DNA of 64,000 bases from Symbiodinium kawagutii (GCA_009767595.1 VSDK01026424.1:165532-229531), one strand, 5' to 3'. Numbered from the stretch's first letter, positions 41,501 through 50,749 are shown. Notes: generated from the sequence alone by a model not told the origin. Program-made: numbers and translations.

Positions 41501-42974
41501 AATCAAGGGAGATGGCCTCAGCAGACGCCAATTGAGCCATGGTTGAGGTACCTCGACTCATCAAATGGATGGGTGGTCCATCAGGCTGTGAAAGAACAAA
41601 GTCCACCGGCCTCACTGAAACCGCAAACGGAAAGCAGTCATGCACCTGCTGCAACAGGACTGACTTATACCTGCCCAGTACCTCCAGTGGGTCCAAAGGA
41701 GCCAATCCAGGGACACGAGAGGACGCCGCACAGAACACCAATGAAAAAATCCAAAGGGACTGAAGAGGTGACGCCACAAGACCCAAGAGACAAAGAGCAT
41801 CCCGCGCCGGAAAGACAAAGTCCATGGTAAGAGGCAATCCCAACAGGACAGCCAGCTCACGAGGGTGCAAGTAGCGAGGCATCGAGGTGCAGGCTGAGTG
41901 AACGAACACCCCACGTAGCCCCTTGGTCTCAAGTGAACGCAATGACAAAGGGCCACGACAGCCGCAAGGGCAGTCGGTAAGAGGTGAACCGTATGAATGC
42001 AGTATGGTAGGGCACCGACGTGACTGATGGAGCAGCCTTGGTTCACTCCCAAAACGGGGGTCCGTGTAGCATTGAAACTCTTCCACCGTGAGCTGCAAAT
42101 CATGCTCATCATTGGCATCCCATAAGCCCCAAGATGGCAAGATGTGTCCTATGGAGGGGAAGGCAGTGGAAACAGGCCAACGCTCAATCTCCTTCCCAGT
42201 CCAAGTCAATGGGTACAACGCAGACCACCAACGAGAACGAGCCATGGGCCACTGATGTTCCAACCGCAAGCAGGTAGAGTGCACACCCCACTTCATGACA
42301 GAAGCCAAAGAGGACAATCCACGACGGACAGATTCATCGTGTTGAGCCTCAGGAACACATTCGGTGATAAGCAGCTGGGCCTGAAGCAGGAAGGCAATCC
42401 GGAGAGCAGACCAAAAAGTCAGGGAACGAGGATCATCTTGGCCAGCCTGTGATCCCTGCCGGCTAAACGGTTGACATGGAAAGCCCAACAGAAGAGTCAC
42501 TGGTTCAGTACCAACACACTCATGGAGAGTCAAAGCCGTGGAAGGAAGGTTTAAATCCAACTGGTGCACCGAACCATGGCCATTCAATTCCAAGTGGCGA
42601 CATGCTAAAGGTGAATGATCAACACTAGCAACCACCTGACATCCCAGGAAAAGTGGCCCCACACCCATGGCACCAGTGCCAGCACACAACTCAACCAGCC
42701 GAGGGGTGAAGATGGTGTCAGACCTTTTGGATTCAAAGACCTGCGTGTCGGCATCCATGGCAAAGATCATGAGCTCAGCATCCACGAGATGAAGATTGTA
42801 GATGGTGACTGTGGCACCACCTTCCCAAGATCCGTGAATCAGCACTTCCCGCTGCTGTGCAACATCATAAGCTTGGATCATCTTCTCATCAGCTAAGCCC
42901 AGCCACGTAAACACACTGTCATAGGGAGTCCCAACCACAGGTGCAGCAAGGATGCGATGATCGAGGGGTTCCAT
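38547..42974 (-). CDS. LINE ORF1: DNA cytosine methyltransferase + Ulp1-like peptidase + coiled coil
   Basis: 1475 codons from an ATG at 42974. Residues 91-410 form a C5 cytosine methyltransferase: motif I LVELCAGTGAMG (93-104), catalytic GFPCQPFSRQG (C167), motif VI as ECV rather than ENV (205-207), ARSRWW (245-250), a cysteine cluster CPCGCR (335-340) in the target-recognition region, and LVASPLQSLW (399-408) as motif X. Residues 680-760 show H688-W, D707, Q743 and C749-G, the order and close spacing of Ulp1/C48 peptidases. A KKKEKRNSKK tract (884-893), a C-X4-C-X3-C-X3-H cluster (1060-1073) and a long glutamine-rich coiled coil (1340-1465) follow, the last resembling LINE ORF1 RNA-binding proteins. 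It may methylate new element DNA and process the polyprotein; both are inferred. Confidence 0.88.
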   Translation of the reverse strand: MEPLDHRILAAPVVGTPYDSVFTWLGLADEKMIQAYDVAQQREVLIHGSWEGGATVTIYNLHLVDAELMIFAMDADTQVFESKRSDTIFTPRLVELCAGTGAMGVGPLFLGCQVVASVDHSPLACRHLELNGHGSVHQLDLNLPSTALTLHECVGTEPVTLLLGFPCQPFSRQGSQAGQDDPRSLTFWSALRIAFLLQAQLLITECVPEAQHDESVRRGLSSLASVMKWGVHSTCLRLEHQWPMARSRWWSALYPLTWTGKEIERWPVSTAFPSIGHILPSWGLWDANDEHDLQLTVEEFQCYTDPRFGSEPRLLHQSRRCPTILHSYGSPLTDCPCGCRGPLSLRSLETKGLRGVFVHSACTSMPRYLHPRELAVLLGLPLTMDFVFPARDALCLLGLVASPLQSLWIFSLVFCAASSRVPGLAPLDPLEVLGRYKSVLLQQVHDCFPFAVSVRPVDFVLSQPDGPPIHLMSRGTSTMAQLASAEAISLDWGEKAMIHDLQNRPVPLESHVTHGQVEVQVKIQGRRQTKEKPTGFFMVTLKLADRIVSSFVVPGTFLFTVFWEHDVATTTLFADVFGKIHSADFKVWGTVYLEELSPTRFPTLRPFRPPVVLLPQTRDSTSAGFGSGGLDDVAVWRTMIEFASVVPTCMVSPRDACRLLDDATASVEFHGLSSSSSEVYVIFQSEQHWALLQGILGLEGIHWTYFDGLSSRLVPHARLLADGLSRQLGLLPVSFEVACHIKQVSDNTCGTVALCHLALCLGMRGSFAPGAVDFLHQCLLRRNHKASWFSGLGPSTTDVQARLAAVLATKGVPSSSAADRAAAAIQKLGLLPVHEALTEANPWKALKSLTTKPGNGFQFVLKAELHEYIDQKANARHGVALTTKKKEKRNSKKPNKEEWTLDPSQLTLEPGLFVDAEGDMVSTIRLAEVTADSRGIAICSLVEAAPYLHDAKHISADALALLVVEEIASGDRRHADISALRFPAVYVPTGDPLLINGSIVQLGDMEVVRKQNDDPVDDMEVTSTHVLKVQLFRDELGQWEPVIQAPIKNLLLLIPCLRLCTRLDCDHRCGLFHMTVEEPIEQVIYEVWGRRYQTTDGKKVDADKADVFQAFLRVAFPALETILKTQAPGVYFEPRSDSTRATDESYAVVWIPGANREAALHKLKLATHGLGLVRMKFRFGIRVLAAHEERTHRELRPGDGFNKVCIHYVYKIHPVPHGLQRQQVVKLLAEWKWLAKPLQPSKGSSEGAAWEVGATVPPPMMVLHAFGRDVLITLLKDKEEKPAPPHVVGPKRVRRQMLAHGATSSTSSSSDPWQNGSDPWARFMSGTCPTTNKVPSRMASLTDQLKEDVKVQVQQQLDAGNVPSVDTQRLSKLEVDVAELKAQGSQFRSWFEETGTRLATQDQQLTRLHEGLTQQQSDIHAVRSEVHTSAENLHQALQTSFGSMQHDITTDLNASISAQLERFEKVIFAKFPRTE

Positions 42975-43043
42975 TGCAACGAGGTCTCAGTCTTCGGTCG
43001 TAGCAGGTTCACCAACTACTGGCAGGAACTGAGCCGAAACCTA
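42975..43043 (-). other. LINE 5' leader
   Basis: 69 bp between the duplication and the ORF1 ATG. In sense direction it begins TAGGTTTCGGCTCAG, which resembles the 3' half of the dinoflagellate spliced leader (...TTTTGGCTCAAG) with one substitution and one deletion. It contains no obvious promoter. Confidence 0.5.
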
Positions 43044-43058
43044 CTACAGCCCCCTATA
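43044..43058. repeat. Target-site duplication of the LINE (5' side)
   Basis: CTACAGCCCCCTATA, an exact match to 33420-33434. Confidence 0.85.
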
Positions 43059-43080
43059 AAACCTCCATAGCACTAATGGG

Positions 43081-43349
43081 TGTTTCTCAAAGTAGGGTAC
43101 CCCCGAATCATCCACTATTAATCACTTGCAGTAATGAGCCATGAACTTAACTACAATAAGTATTTCACTCTAAGTATTATTTCACTACAATGAATCAACT
43201 GTAGCATTTTCACTATTAATCACTTGTATTTTGATTTGGGTCCCATGATCACTACGTAGAAACCACTATTAATCACTACTAACCACTATTAATCACTATT
43301 AATCACTTGTATTCATAACTTGGGGGTCCCATGAATTTTGAGAACCCCC
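43081..43349. mobile_element. Long family B element with internal expansion
   Basis: GTGTTTCTCAAAGTAGGG at the left and CATGAATTTTGAGAACCCCC at the right. The 270-bp length is due to a central array of CACTATTAATCACT units (43205-43310). Confidence 0.6.
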
Positions 43350-43515
43350 CCATCTCTTCACGCGCTAACCCCGAGCGAAGCGCGAGCGAAGCTTGCACAG
43401 CACTCCGCTCCGCAGTCGCCGCGAACGCCGATGAACGCCGCCCAGGCGCCACTGCATACCACACCGCGCTAAAGAGGGACGGCAGGTTCACGGCCATGAC
43501 CACCTCGGGCGGAGA
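43350..43515. CDS. Coding-like island abutting family B, strand uncertain
   Basis: A very GC-rich island. The minus frame reads MAVNLPSLFSAVWYAVAPGR then AFAATAERSAVQASLALRSG. The plus frame reads SEACTALRSAVAANADERRP. Both are alanine/arginine-rich with high GC third positions. The minus frame ends exactly at the B border. Confidence 0.3.
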
Positions 43516-44715
43516 AGTAACCCATCCGTGAGTTAGGAACCCTGGTCTGCAAAGGTCTGGAATTGTCTGGAAAGTTGAAGATGGTTGATGATTTTTGATG
43601 TTGATGATTCTTGATCATTCTTGATCATTGATGATTCTTGGTGATTCTTGTGGATTCTTATTGACAGTGTTTCCCGATTTAGTGTCTTTTGGAGGAGCGT
43701 CTTTTAGCTGTGAGGTTCCCGTGAGTTCTGAATAAACGTCCCAAAAGGGTAATCATCGCTGTGACAAACGAATGTTGTCATAGGCATGGATTCTCAACTT
43801 TGCAATGCCTTTGGAGATTGTCCTCATCTTATTTTGCATTGGGGGTTTTCCATCGTACTAGCCGAAGGCTGCCAAATGCGGGGACAACCCTGCTGTTTTG
43901 GCACCACAATTAGCCGGCCATCATTCACATTTGCATATTAGTTAACCACATAGGCCGCTGTAGGCCTTGTTTCTTTCAATGCCAGGATTCCCTTGAGAGG
44001 TGCTGCGGCGCAATCTGTTGCGCTTACCATTTTGGGATCCCCAAACTAAGTCTTTGATATGCTACAAAGGTTCAATGTCTGTACCGGTGCCACGATGGTG
44101 TAACAACCGAACGATCCACATCGAGGCAAGGGCACCCAGTATAGTCCAAGCACAGCATACCTTGGAGCGGAGAGCGGCAGGTCACAACTATGGCATATAG
44201 TAGTCAGAAAATATCGTAGTTGAGAATGGCCGCATAGAAAAAATATGGTCACAACCATGATGATTGAGAATGGCATATCGTAGTCAGAAATTGTCACGCT
44301 TCATTGTAGTTGACAATGGCCGCAATGGTCATTGAAAAAAGTAGCTGGTTGCGAATAGCTTGAAGTAACGTTTAATGATGGTTGACTGTTAGTATAAAAG
44401 GCTTGACGTTCTGAATGGGTAATTTTGGGTGATGTTGCTTAACGGAATGCAAACCACTCTGGTAGATGATGGTAAACATGATGATTGAATGATGGAATGA
44501 TGGTGAAATGGCAGTTGATATTGATTAATGACGCTTAACATGACATTGAATATCCATTCGTCATGGTGGCTAGTTCAAAGCTTGGTTGCCAAGCTTGACA
44601 GCCGTCAATATCTTGAAGTACAAACCCTTCAAAGCATGTTGGGACATATCATCGGGAGATGTGATTCAGCTAAACAGCATGTGATATATTGTATCATATT
44701 GAAGTTGATCATGGA
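43516..44715. other. Repeat-rich spacer
   Basis: GATGATTCTTGATCATT words at 43575-43660. A decayed tandem pair lies at about 44190-44330, sharing TGGCATATNGTAGTCAGAAA and AATGGCCGCA words. No clear gene is seen. Confidence 0.4.
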
Positions 44716-44717
44716 TT

Positions 44718-44800
44718 TGGGCGTTTCTCAAAACAGGGGTACCCCCTAATCATCCAATATCAACCATTTACAAGTAATTGAGGAAGCATGTTTGGGGTCC
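44718..44800. mobile_element. Truncated family B element
   Basis: The left arm GGGCGTTTCTCAAAACAGGG and AATCATCCAATATCAACCAT are present. The right arm is lost after TTTGGGGTCC. Confidence 0.5.
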
Positions 44801-45492
44801 AACCATTTAGTTCTTTTACTTTCAACTTGCAGTTGCTCCATGCAAATGATTGCCAAAAACCCCTCAGGACAACCTGCGGAGATCTGGCGGATATGAGAAC
44901 ACGTGCGGGAACAACAAGCAGCGATAACGAGCACAACAGTATGGAATCCCATGTAATAGATAATCACTATCCCTGTCCATTTACAATTTTCTCACCATCA
45001 TTTACCGGGTAGTGATACCCCAATGTTGACCAGTAAAGTCGCATCATTAGCCATTTGATGAACTTGCCGTCACAACCATCAAGCCCATCTGGTCTATCTG
45101 GTCCCGGTGAATGAAACAAATCCCGAAAAATATTGGTCAACGCAGTTCTACAATGTATCCATCATTAGGTCTACAGGAGAAAAACTCCAGGAAACCATCA
45201 GGAGTGATGAAAGACAAACATCAAGAGGTCACTATGCCCATACTTATATGTGGCAAAATCCGGGAAACCATCATAAATACGTCACTATCCTATGATGGCA
45301 TGAGCATGTCATACCTTAAATCAGTTCAATGCACAAACTACCGGGGTCACAAAGACAGTTTTGACCACTTTACACACATAGCTTGCAGCAGGTCTACACA
45401 TTGATCTTAAGCACCTATAGATTGATCATTTTGGTGGAACATAGACATCTAGAACCACCCACCAACTACCAATCACCTTAAACGTAGGGAAA
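44801..45492. other. Unique sequence, no clear gene
   Basis: Plus frames of 60-97 codons exist but lack coding composition. A GGAAACCATCA word repeats at 45196 and 45265. Confidence 0.3.
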
Positions 45493-45502
45493 NNNNNNNN
45501 NN
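45493..45502. other. Assembly gap (10 N)
   Basis: A run of ten undetermined bases. The true gap size is unknown. Confidence 0.98.
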
Positions 45503-45792
45503 AGGGAAAGAAGCATGGCACGGTGGCTTTTGTGTCAAACAATTGGTGGTCTTGACTTTACATCTACGGCTTCGCTAGTCAACTGCTTGGTCGTAAACGA
45601 TTATCAAAAAATGGTTCACGACTGCCAAGAGCAGTTCAATGACTGTTCACTGCTGAATACTGACAATTCAATCGTTAAACATTGTTGTTTAGTATGAAAC
45701 ATAGTAAATTTTTATGTGCCATTTCGCATTCGTATATATATATATATGTAGATATCAATCTAGTTCATGACCTTTTGTAGCATTGCCAATCT

Positions 45793-45885
45793 AAGACATT
45801 TCCAACAGAAGTTCAGCTGGTCAAAATCATCGGCCATGCCGATATTCCTGTCACCAAGGTCGGCTCACTTGTTGGTTATGTTGAA
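45793..45885 (+). CDS. Putative exon, unknown protein
   Basis: The plus frame reads TFPTEVQLVKIIGHADIPVT then KVGSLVGYVE before a stop. TCCAACAG before AAGTTCAG could be an acceptor. It lies just left of a family A element. Short but protein-like. Confidence 0.35.
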
Positions 45886-45899
45886 TGATTTGGTCAATG

Positions 45900-46015
45900 G
45901 GCTGTGGGTCAATACTAACCAGCCAACAAATGGGTAGGTGAACATCCCGACAGTTGGACTAGTCTAGTCATTGATGGGATGTGAACAGCTGGGGTCCAGA
46001 ATGTTCACCCACAGC
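45900..46015. mobile_element. Family A element with CAATG duplication
   Basis: GGCTGTGGGTCAATACTAAC to GTTCACCCACAGC. CAATG flanks both ends (45895-45899 and 46016-46020). Confidence 0.7.
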
Positions 46016-46106
46016 CAATGATTGTGGAGGTGAGTTTAGACAAATAGCGGTCCTCAATACTGGTTAATGCTTGTTAGCCGTGATGGTTGATGCAATTGTT
46101 CATCAG

Positions 46107-46278
46107 TATCCCAAACAACCCCTGGTTCCCCTATCATTAACCAGGCTGTTTTCCCTATAGTTTGTTGGTGAACTTATCCCCTTATTATTGGTTGCTTATT
46201 ATTGTCCCATAGTCAACTTTGGATGGCCCTGCTTATCCCCCATGAAATTGGTTGGGTAACTGCTTGACCCACAGTCAA
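46107..46278. mobile_element. Composite family A fragment
   Basis: Two A-type right ends occur in series: GTCCCATAGTCAACTTTGGA and CCACAGTCAACTATGGATGG, each followed by TGGCCCTG. This looks like a local duplication of an A terminus plus flank. Confidence 0.45.
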
Positions 46279-46279
46279 C

Positions 46280-46495
46280 TATGGATGGCCCTGGAGTACC
46301 TCAGCCAGCCCCATGGTGTGCCCCGTTGCCAAGGCCAAGGCACAGGCCGAAGATCATCATCGCCAGGATCTGTTCCACGTAGAGCGGGGTCAATCGGATC
46401 GTCCCCAGGGGGTTTGCTTTTCGATACGCCGCCAACTCCTAGGGACGCCGTAGGGACCCCGTGGGGCGTGGGGTTCGGTGCGCGCCAGTGGTTTT
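46280..46495. CDS. Coding-like island between family A elements
   Basis: A GC-rich island. The minus frame reads SKSKPPGDDPIDPALRGTDP then GDDDLRPVPWPWQRGTPW. The plus frame is glycine/serine/proline-rich. The minus frame looks more natural. It is bounded on both sides by family A sequence. Confidence 0.35.
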
Positions 46496-46526
46496 GACCC
46501 GCAGCCATGTGGGTTTATGGGTTTGA

Positions 46527-46630
46527 ACAGCAAAAAAAACTGAAAATGGGGATAATCAGCCACAAGTTCATAGGGAAAACAATGGTGAATGATGGGGGAA
46601 GCAGGGGAAATAAGGGTTTTGACCCACAGC
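46527..46630. mobile_element. Family A derivative flanked by 21-bp direct repeats
   Basis: The interior has ATAGGGAAAACAATGGTGAA and GGTTTTGACCCACAGC as in A copies. The flanks share a 21-bp repeat starting CATGTGGGTTTATGGG at 46506 and 46631, much longer than the usual 5-bp duplication. Confidence 0.5.
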
Positions 46631-46651
46631 CATGTGGGTTTATGGGTTTGA

Positions 46652-47825
46652 TTAGCGAAAAAACATCTGAAGATACATGGATGAACGTCCCAACAGGTTG
46701 GAAGGTTGGTCATTGATGGGTTTTGAACAGCCAGGGGTGCAGGGTACCACAGGTGAGTTGCAGTTACTGTTCAGATACTGTTTGCCACAACAAACTGGAT
46801 TCATCCAGAATAAAAATTGGATTTCAGTCAATGCACATAAGCAGCGTCGAAATGACTAGCAACTGTAAATGGCCCCTTGGAATCACCATGGACTCAAGGC
46901 TGCGATAGCTGGACAAGTCTGAACAGTCAGAATGGTGGAGGTGGCAACACAAAACTCAATGAGGCTAAATCATTATTGACCATCATTAACTGCTGTTAAC
47001 CAGCCTGGACCAGCATTAATGTCGTTAATCAGCATTCAACAGCCTGTGAACCAGCCTATGAACCAGCCTATTAGCCAGCCTATTAACCAACATTGAAACA
47101 CGCAATGTTCCCGTCCCAGTGTCGCTAGTAAGCAATCGTCAATAGTAGGTTACTAGTCATAGGTTCAAGATGGTGATCAAGGGACTCAACTCATGAGGTG
47201 TTTTTTGGAATATCTTCTCTCCTGATTGTGGGGCCATTGCGCTACGTATCCCCCGAAATAGCATTAAGTTATGGCTGATAACACTGGTGAAGATTGTGAT
47301 GTATCTTGATGAGTGGGAACTGATAACATCAAACAGCTTGCAGCTGCTTCTAGATGGTTTTGCTATGGTGAATGGCCATCTTCCAGCCAGCCAAGTTTGA
47401 TGACCAAATGGTATCAGTTGCCAGGCCAAACACTTGACCCAGCTCAGACAAAAATCCTTCGCAGCTTCCTGTTCGTAATATCCCGGAGGTCATCTCGCAC
47501 TTGCTGGCCCTTTCACAGCAAAGCAACTATACAAGGATTCAACCAGCATCGTTGGTAGATGATCAACATATAGTATTTAGCACATACTAATGAAACATGT
47601 CTATATACATAGTTCAGATTATGGTTAGTACTGTATGGCTTCATACAAGCATAGTCGTACACCGCTAATATGCGAAATCTGAAACTGCTTGGACTATGAA
47701 CAACTATATCCGATGTAAGTCAAGGCAAGCAAGTGCTGGTGCATCCATTTTAGACGAGGCAAGTCAATGAACCATTTTCATCCACTTTGGGGCCGCACCT
47801 CAAAACACAGGGGTACAACACCATG
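46652..47825. other. Mixed sequence, no clear gene
   Basis: ACCAGCCTATTA-type repeats at 46975-47100. Plus and minus frames at 47157-47558 are open but unconvincing. Confidence 0.3.
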
Positions 47826-47905
47826 GATAACATCGTAGCTTCCAAAAAGGGCCCTCGCTCCACCCGCTTGTCCATCCAGCCAAGGATCGAAGACGCACCA
47901 TAGCC
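47826..47905 (+). CDS. Putative short exon
   Basis: The plus frame reads MDNIVASKKGPRSTRLSIQP followed by RIEDAP and a stop. Basic. Too short to classify. Confidence 0.25.
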
Positions 47906-47948
47906 TCACAATGGATGGATTCAGTTGGCAATCATCCTTGTTCATTTG

Positions 47949-48047
47949 GATGTTTCTTAAAATAGGGGTACCCCCAAATCATCCAGTAGAAACTATTTAT
48001 AGTAATAAACCAGCCACTACGGGGGTACCCCTACTTTAAGAAACAGC
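47949..48047. mobile_element. Family B element with CATTTG duplication
   Basis: GATGTTTCTTAAAATAGGGG at the left and CCCCTACTTTAAGAAACAGC at the right. CATTTG flanks both ends (47943-47948 and 48048-48053). Arms are nearly perfect inverted repeats over about 25 bp. Confidence 0.75.
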
Positions 48048-48506
48048 CATTTGAAGCTTTTCCAATGAAACACAGGTTTGATTACCAAGGACTCAAAATG
48101 GTTGATAAGGTACAAATCTCCGCCCTTGATCAAGCAAATCAACATTGAATGTTAGAACATGGGTAGCAAAACCAATGTTGAGACATGGAACAAACAAGTG
48201 GTGGTCCAAAATCATGACCAAATCATGGCTGAACTGAATAGTAATGGAGTACCTCCATTTGAAGAAATCACCATATGAGTATTCAAATGGTTGGCTTTCC
48301 TATGCTTATCTCCAAAATTCTGCAAAAGTCATTAGGACATTGAAAAAAGGGTTGCGGTTGGGTACCGCCATGGGTAGCTCGACGAAACCTCTTTGGGTTG
48401 AGCTGCCGCCAAATTGGTCAATGCCGGTGCAGTGATATCTTCAGAACGGTTGCATTTCGCCATGCTGGGGGCACAGTCACGGTATACTGAGGCAAAAATT
48501 CTTGGT

Positions 48507-48600
48507 TTCTGTTTGGGTGTTTTTTCAATTCATGCGGGGTACCCCCAGCAATCATCCAATAATCATCAACCATTTATATTTATGGTAATAAACTCAACCA
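48507..48600. mobile_element. Degraded family B copy
   Basis: GGGTGTTTTTTCAATTCATG, GGGGTACCCCC and AATCATCCAATAATCATC are recognisable. The right arm is missing. Confidence 0.4.
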
Positions 48601-48657
48601 TCCATGTTAATCCACCCTTATCAACCACTGATATTCATCAACATCAACCATCCATAT

Positions 48658-48757
48658 GGGTGTTTCTCAAAATAGGGGTACCCCCAACTCATCTAGTTAG
48701 TAACCATTTTTAGTCAGAAACCAACCATTTTTGGGGCTCCCTATTTTGAGAAACCAC
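48658..48757. mobile_element. Family B element with CATAT duplication
   Basis: GGGTGTTTCTCAAAATAGGG to CCCTATTTTGAGAAACCAC. CATAT flanks both ends. Confidence 0.75.
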
Positions 48758-48789
48758 CATATCTTTGGGGGTCGCCTCCGGCTTGAGAC

Positions 48790-48945
48790 CCCCACTCCAA
48801 CCAACCAACGAACCCACCCACCGACTGCCTGGACAAATAGGGCGGGCTCCACAAGACCTGCAGCTCTTTGGCAACCTCGGAGCTTCGCTCACGCAGCGCC
48901 ACGAGCTCAAGGGAAGTCAGGTGTTTTTTCAGCACCGGACCTGAG
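48790..48945 (-). CDS. Putative helical exon
   Basis: The minus frame reads LKKHLTSLELVALRERSSEV then AKELQVLWSPPYLSRQ. Its hydrophobic and charged residues alternate like a coiled coil. CAATAG and CCTCAG upstream are possible acceptors. It lies between a B element (48658-48757) and an A element (48963-49112). No family is recognised. Confidence 0.5.
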
Positions 48946-48962
48946 GACCTATTGAAAAATAT

Positions 48963-49112
48963 GGCTATGGGTCAAGCAGTTAACCTGCCAATAATGAGGG
49001 ATAATCACCAACAATTTTATAGGTAATGGTGGTTGATAACCAGAAAACTATAGGGAGAACAGTGGTTGATGATAGGGGAACCAGGGGGACTAAGGGTGAA
49101 CTGACCCATAGC
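48963..49112. mobile_element. Family A element, long form
   Basis: GGCTATGGGTCAAGCAGTTA to GTGAACTGACCCATAGC. At 150 bp it is longer than most A copies because of an internal GGTAATGGTGGTTGATAACC insertion. Confidence 0.65.
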
Positions 49113-49885
49113 CAAATACATGTCAACCAACTTATGTTGTATAATGTGTTTCCTCTTATCAAACAACTTATAATAATGCATTTGGGAAAATAAACATGTC
49201 AATGAAACCAGCAGCCTCTCATGGGCTGCTTAATGATCATTTCTACTGATCAAGGTTGATGATCATTTTTTCATTTGGACGCACATAAGCTTGATGATTG
49301 TAGATTGATCAAATAGTGGTCACATAGTATGACTATTTGTTGTGAAGTGACGTGTAAATGGATTCTATGCCAATCTAATAGGTTTAGCAACAAATTGGAT
49401 ACTGGATCCCATCATAAACTGCATGTTGTACATAGATAAGCCTCCTATTAAGGGTTGGTTGTACCCCGGTAATTAATCATTTTGAGATTTAAGACTTCTC
49501 ATCATCATCAGCCATTGGTGCTGCACAAGACGTGTTTTTTTCCATAAATATTTGTACCCCAAAACTTGTGGGTTTTCTCTCCAAAAACATATCTTTGATA
49601 TAATGATGGTTGGGGATCCATATGTCTTATGGGGTCAATCATGGCCTCTGATTCCTAATACTGGATAATCCTTATCATGAATCAATTACAAGGGCCACCA
49701 TCAATCATTACTGACAAAGATTCAATGGTTGAAGCTAAGCACCGTCAACCCTTGCTGTATCTTGCTGTTGCTAGGTTACTTCGGTTCCTTCAGTTCCTTA
49801 CGTTTCATTTTTCTCATCTTCCTTAGATTCCTTAGGTTCCTGAGGTTCATTAGATTCCTTCGGTTCCTTCCCCAACCCATCCATG
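49113..49885. other. AT-rich spacer with a T-rich heptad-like repeat
   Basis: A family D-like segment at about 49134-49208. At 49780-49870 the word TTCCTTAGGTTCC repeats with variation, giving artefactual FLRFLRF peptides on the plus strand. No gene is seen before 49886. Confidence 0.4.
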
Positions 49886-49998
49886 CTGAGAAACAGAAAG
49901 AAATCCTCCAATGCCATAGATGCCATCCTCGATCTTCTCGGGATCCGATTGGTCGATGGAGACCATGTCCTACAGTGGCGTCTCTCTGCGATTGCACG
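49886..49998 (+). CDS. Putative exon, unknown protein
   Basis: The plus frame reads SNAIDAILDLLGIRLVDGDH then VLQWRLSAIARN, a clean amphipathic pattern. It sits immediately before a family C element. The word GCGATTGCACGGAAT also occurs near 63249, where it is in a coding-like region on the opposite strand. Confidence 0.45.
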
Positions 49999-50013
49999 GA
50001 ATTGTTGCTGAAA

Positions 50014-50127
50014 GCTTCTGGCAAACTAACCTGGCAATGGAAAATCACCATCTTTTCAGGGAAACCCTGGGAAATCAGCTCTTTCTATGGTGGATCTTAG
50101 ATTGCCGGGTTAATTTACCAAAGGGTA
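50014..50127. mobile_element. Family C element
   Basis: Left arm TTCTGGCAAACTAACCTGGC and GAAAATCACC; right arm GGGTTAATTTACCAAAGGG. The centre is an inverted GGGAAACCC/GGGAAATC segment. Confidence 0.5.
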
Positions 50128-50193
50128 AAACATGGTGAAGTCTAGCAATGCCTCGTGAATGGTAGTTGAGATCCTTTGATTATCATTCATATG

Positions 50194-50373
50194 GGCGATC
50201 CCAACCATAGGGGAACCCCACAGTTATGGTCGGTTTATCACAATGAATGATTGAGATAAAACTATTACCTGGATGGTTAATCAACGGTTGACTAACATGG
50301 ATGTTGAGTTTGTTACTAGAAATGGTTGATATAAAGGATGATAACTGGGAGTACCCGTATTTTGAGAAACAAC
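50194..50373. mobile_element. Long family B-like element with CATATG duplication
   Basis: Left GGCGATCCCAACCATAGGGG, right GTACCCGTATTTTGAGAAAC. CATATG flanks both ends. At 180 bp the interior carries an additional ACTAACATGGATG segment. Confidence 0.55.
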
Positions 50374-50722
50374 CATATGAATGTCCATAACCATTCTTCT
50401 TGATAACCATTGTTGCTAATCATTGTTGCAGGTTCTAGCTGATGAATATTTACAATCATTCTTCATGCCTATTGCTGATGATCACTGATAAAAATAATCG
50501 TTGATTGGTCCAAGTATGGGCTCCTTATCACTGCACTGGCGCGCCTTGTCTGGTGAAACCCTGACATTTGTCTCCTAAGTTGCCATGTGGCATCTCTGTG
50601 GAAATAGTGTCTCACAATAGCTCTGTGGTGTATGTGCGTGGGGTTTAGAGGCAAATTTCATAGTGACCAATAGTGATTGATTGATAATAGTGCTTAATGA
50701 TTGATATTGACATTAGCGATTA

Positions 50723-50749
50723 GTGCTTGATGATGATGATGAAGAAGAA

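Larger units (their letters stand above)
33435..43043 (-). mobile_element. Full-length LINE carrying a DNA methyltransferase
   Basis: A 9,609-bp non-LTR retrotransposon on the minus strand, bounded by a perfect 15-bp target-site duplication. Order in sense direction: 69-bp 5' leader, ORF1 (methyltransferase, cysteine peptidase signature, coiled coil), TGA, ORF2 (endonuclease, reverse transcriptase, zinc knuckle, RNase H), 66-bp 3' tail. Both ORFs are intact over 9.4 kb and the body is clearly more GC-rich than the flanks, which points to a recent insertion. There is no poly(A) or simple-repeat tail; the 3' end reads CTTGTCCGCGC. It landed a few tens of bp from a family B element. Methyltransferase-bearing retroelements are known from dinoflagellates. 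The peptidase and stop-codon arrangement are discussed separately. Confidence 0.9.

Noticed and set aside
49780-49870. FLRFLRF-type repetitive peptide
   Set aside because: It comes from a degenerate TTCCTTAGGTTCC nucleotide repeat and has no counterpart in a natural protein family.
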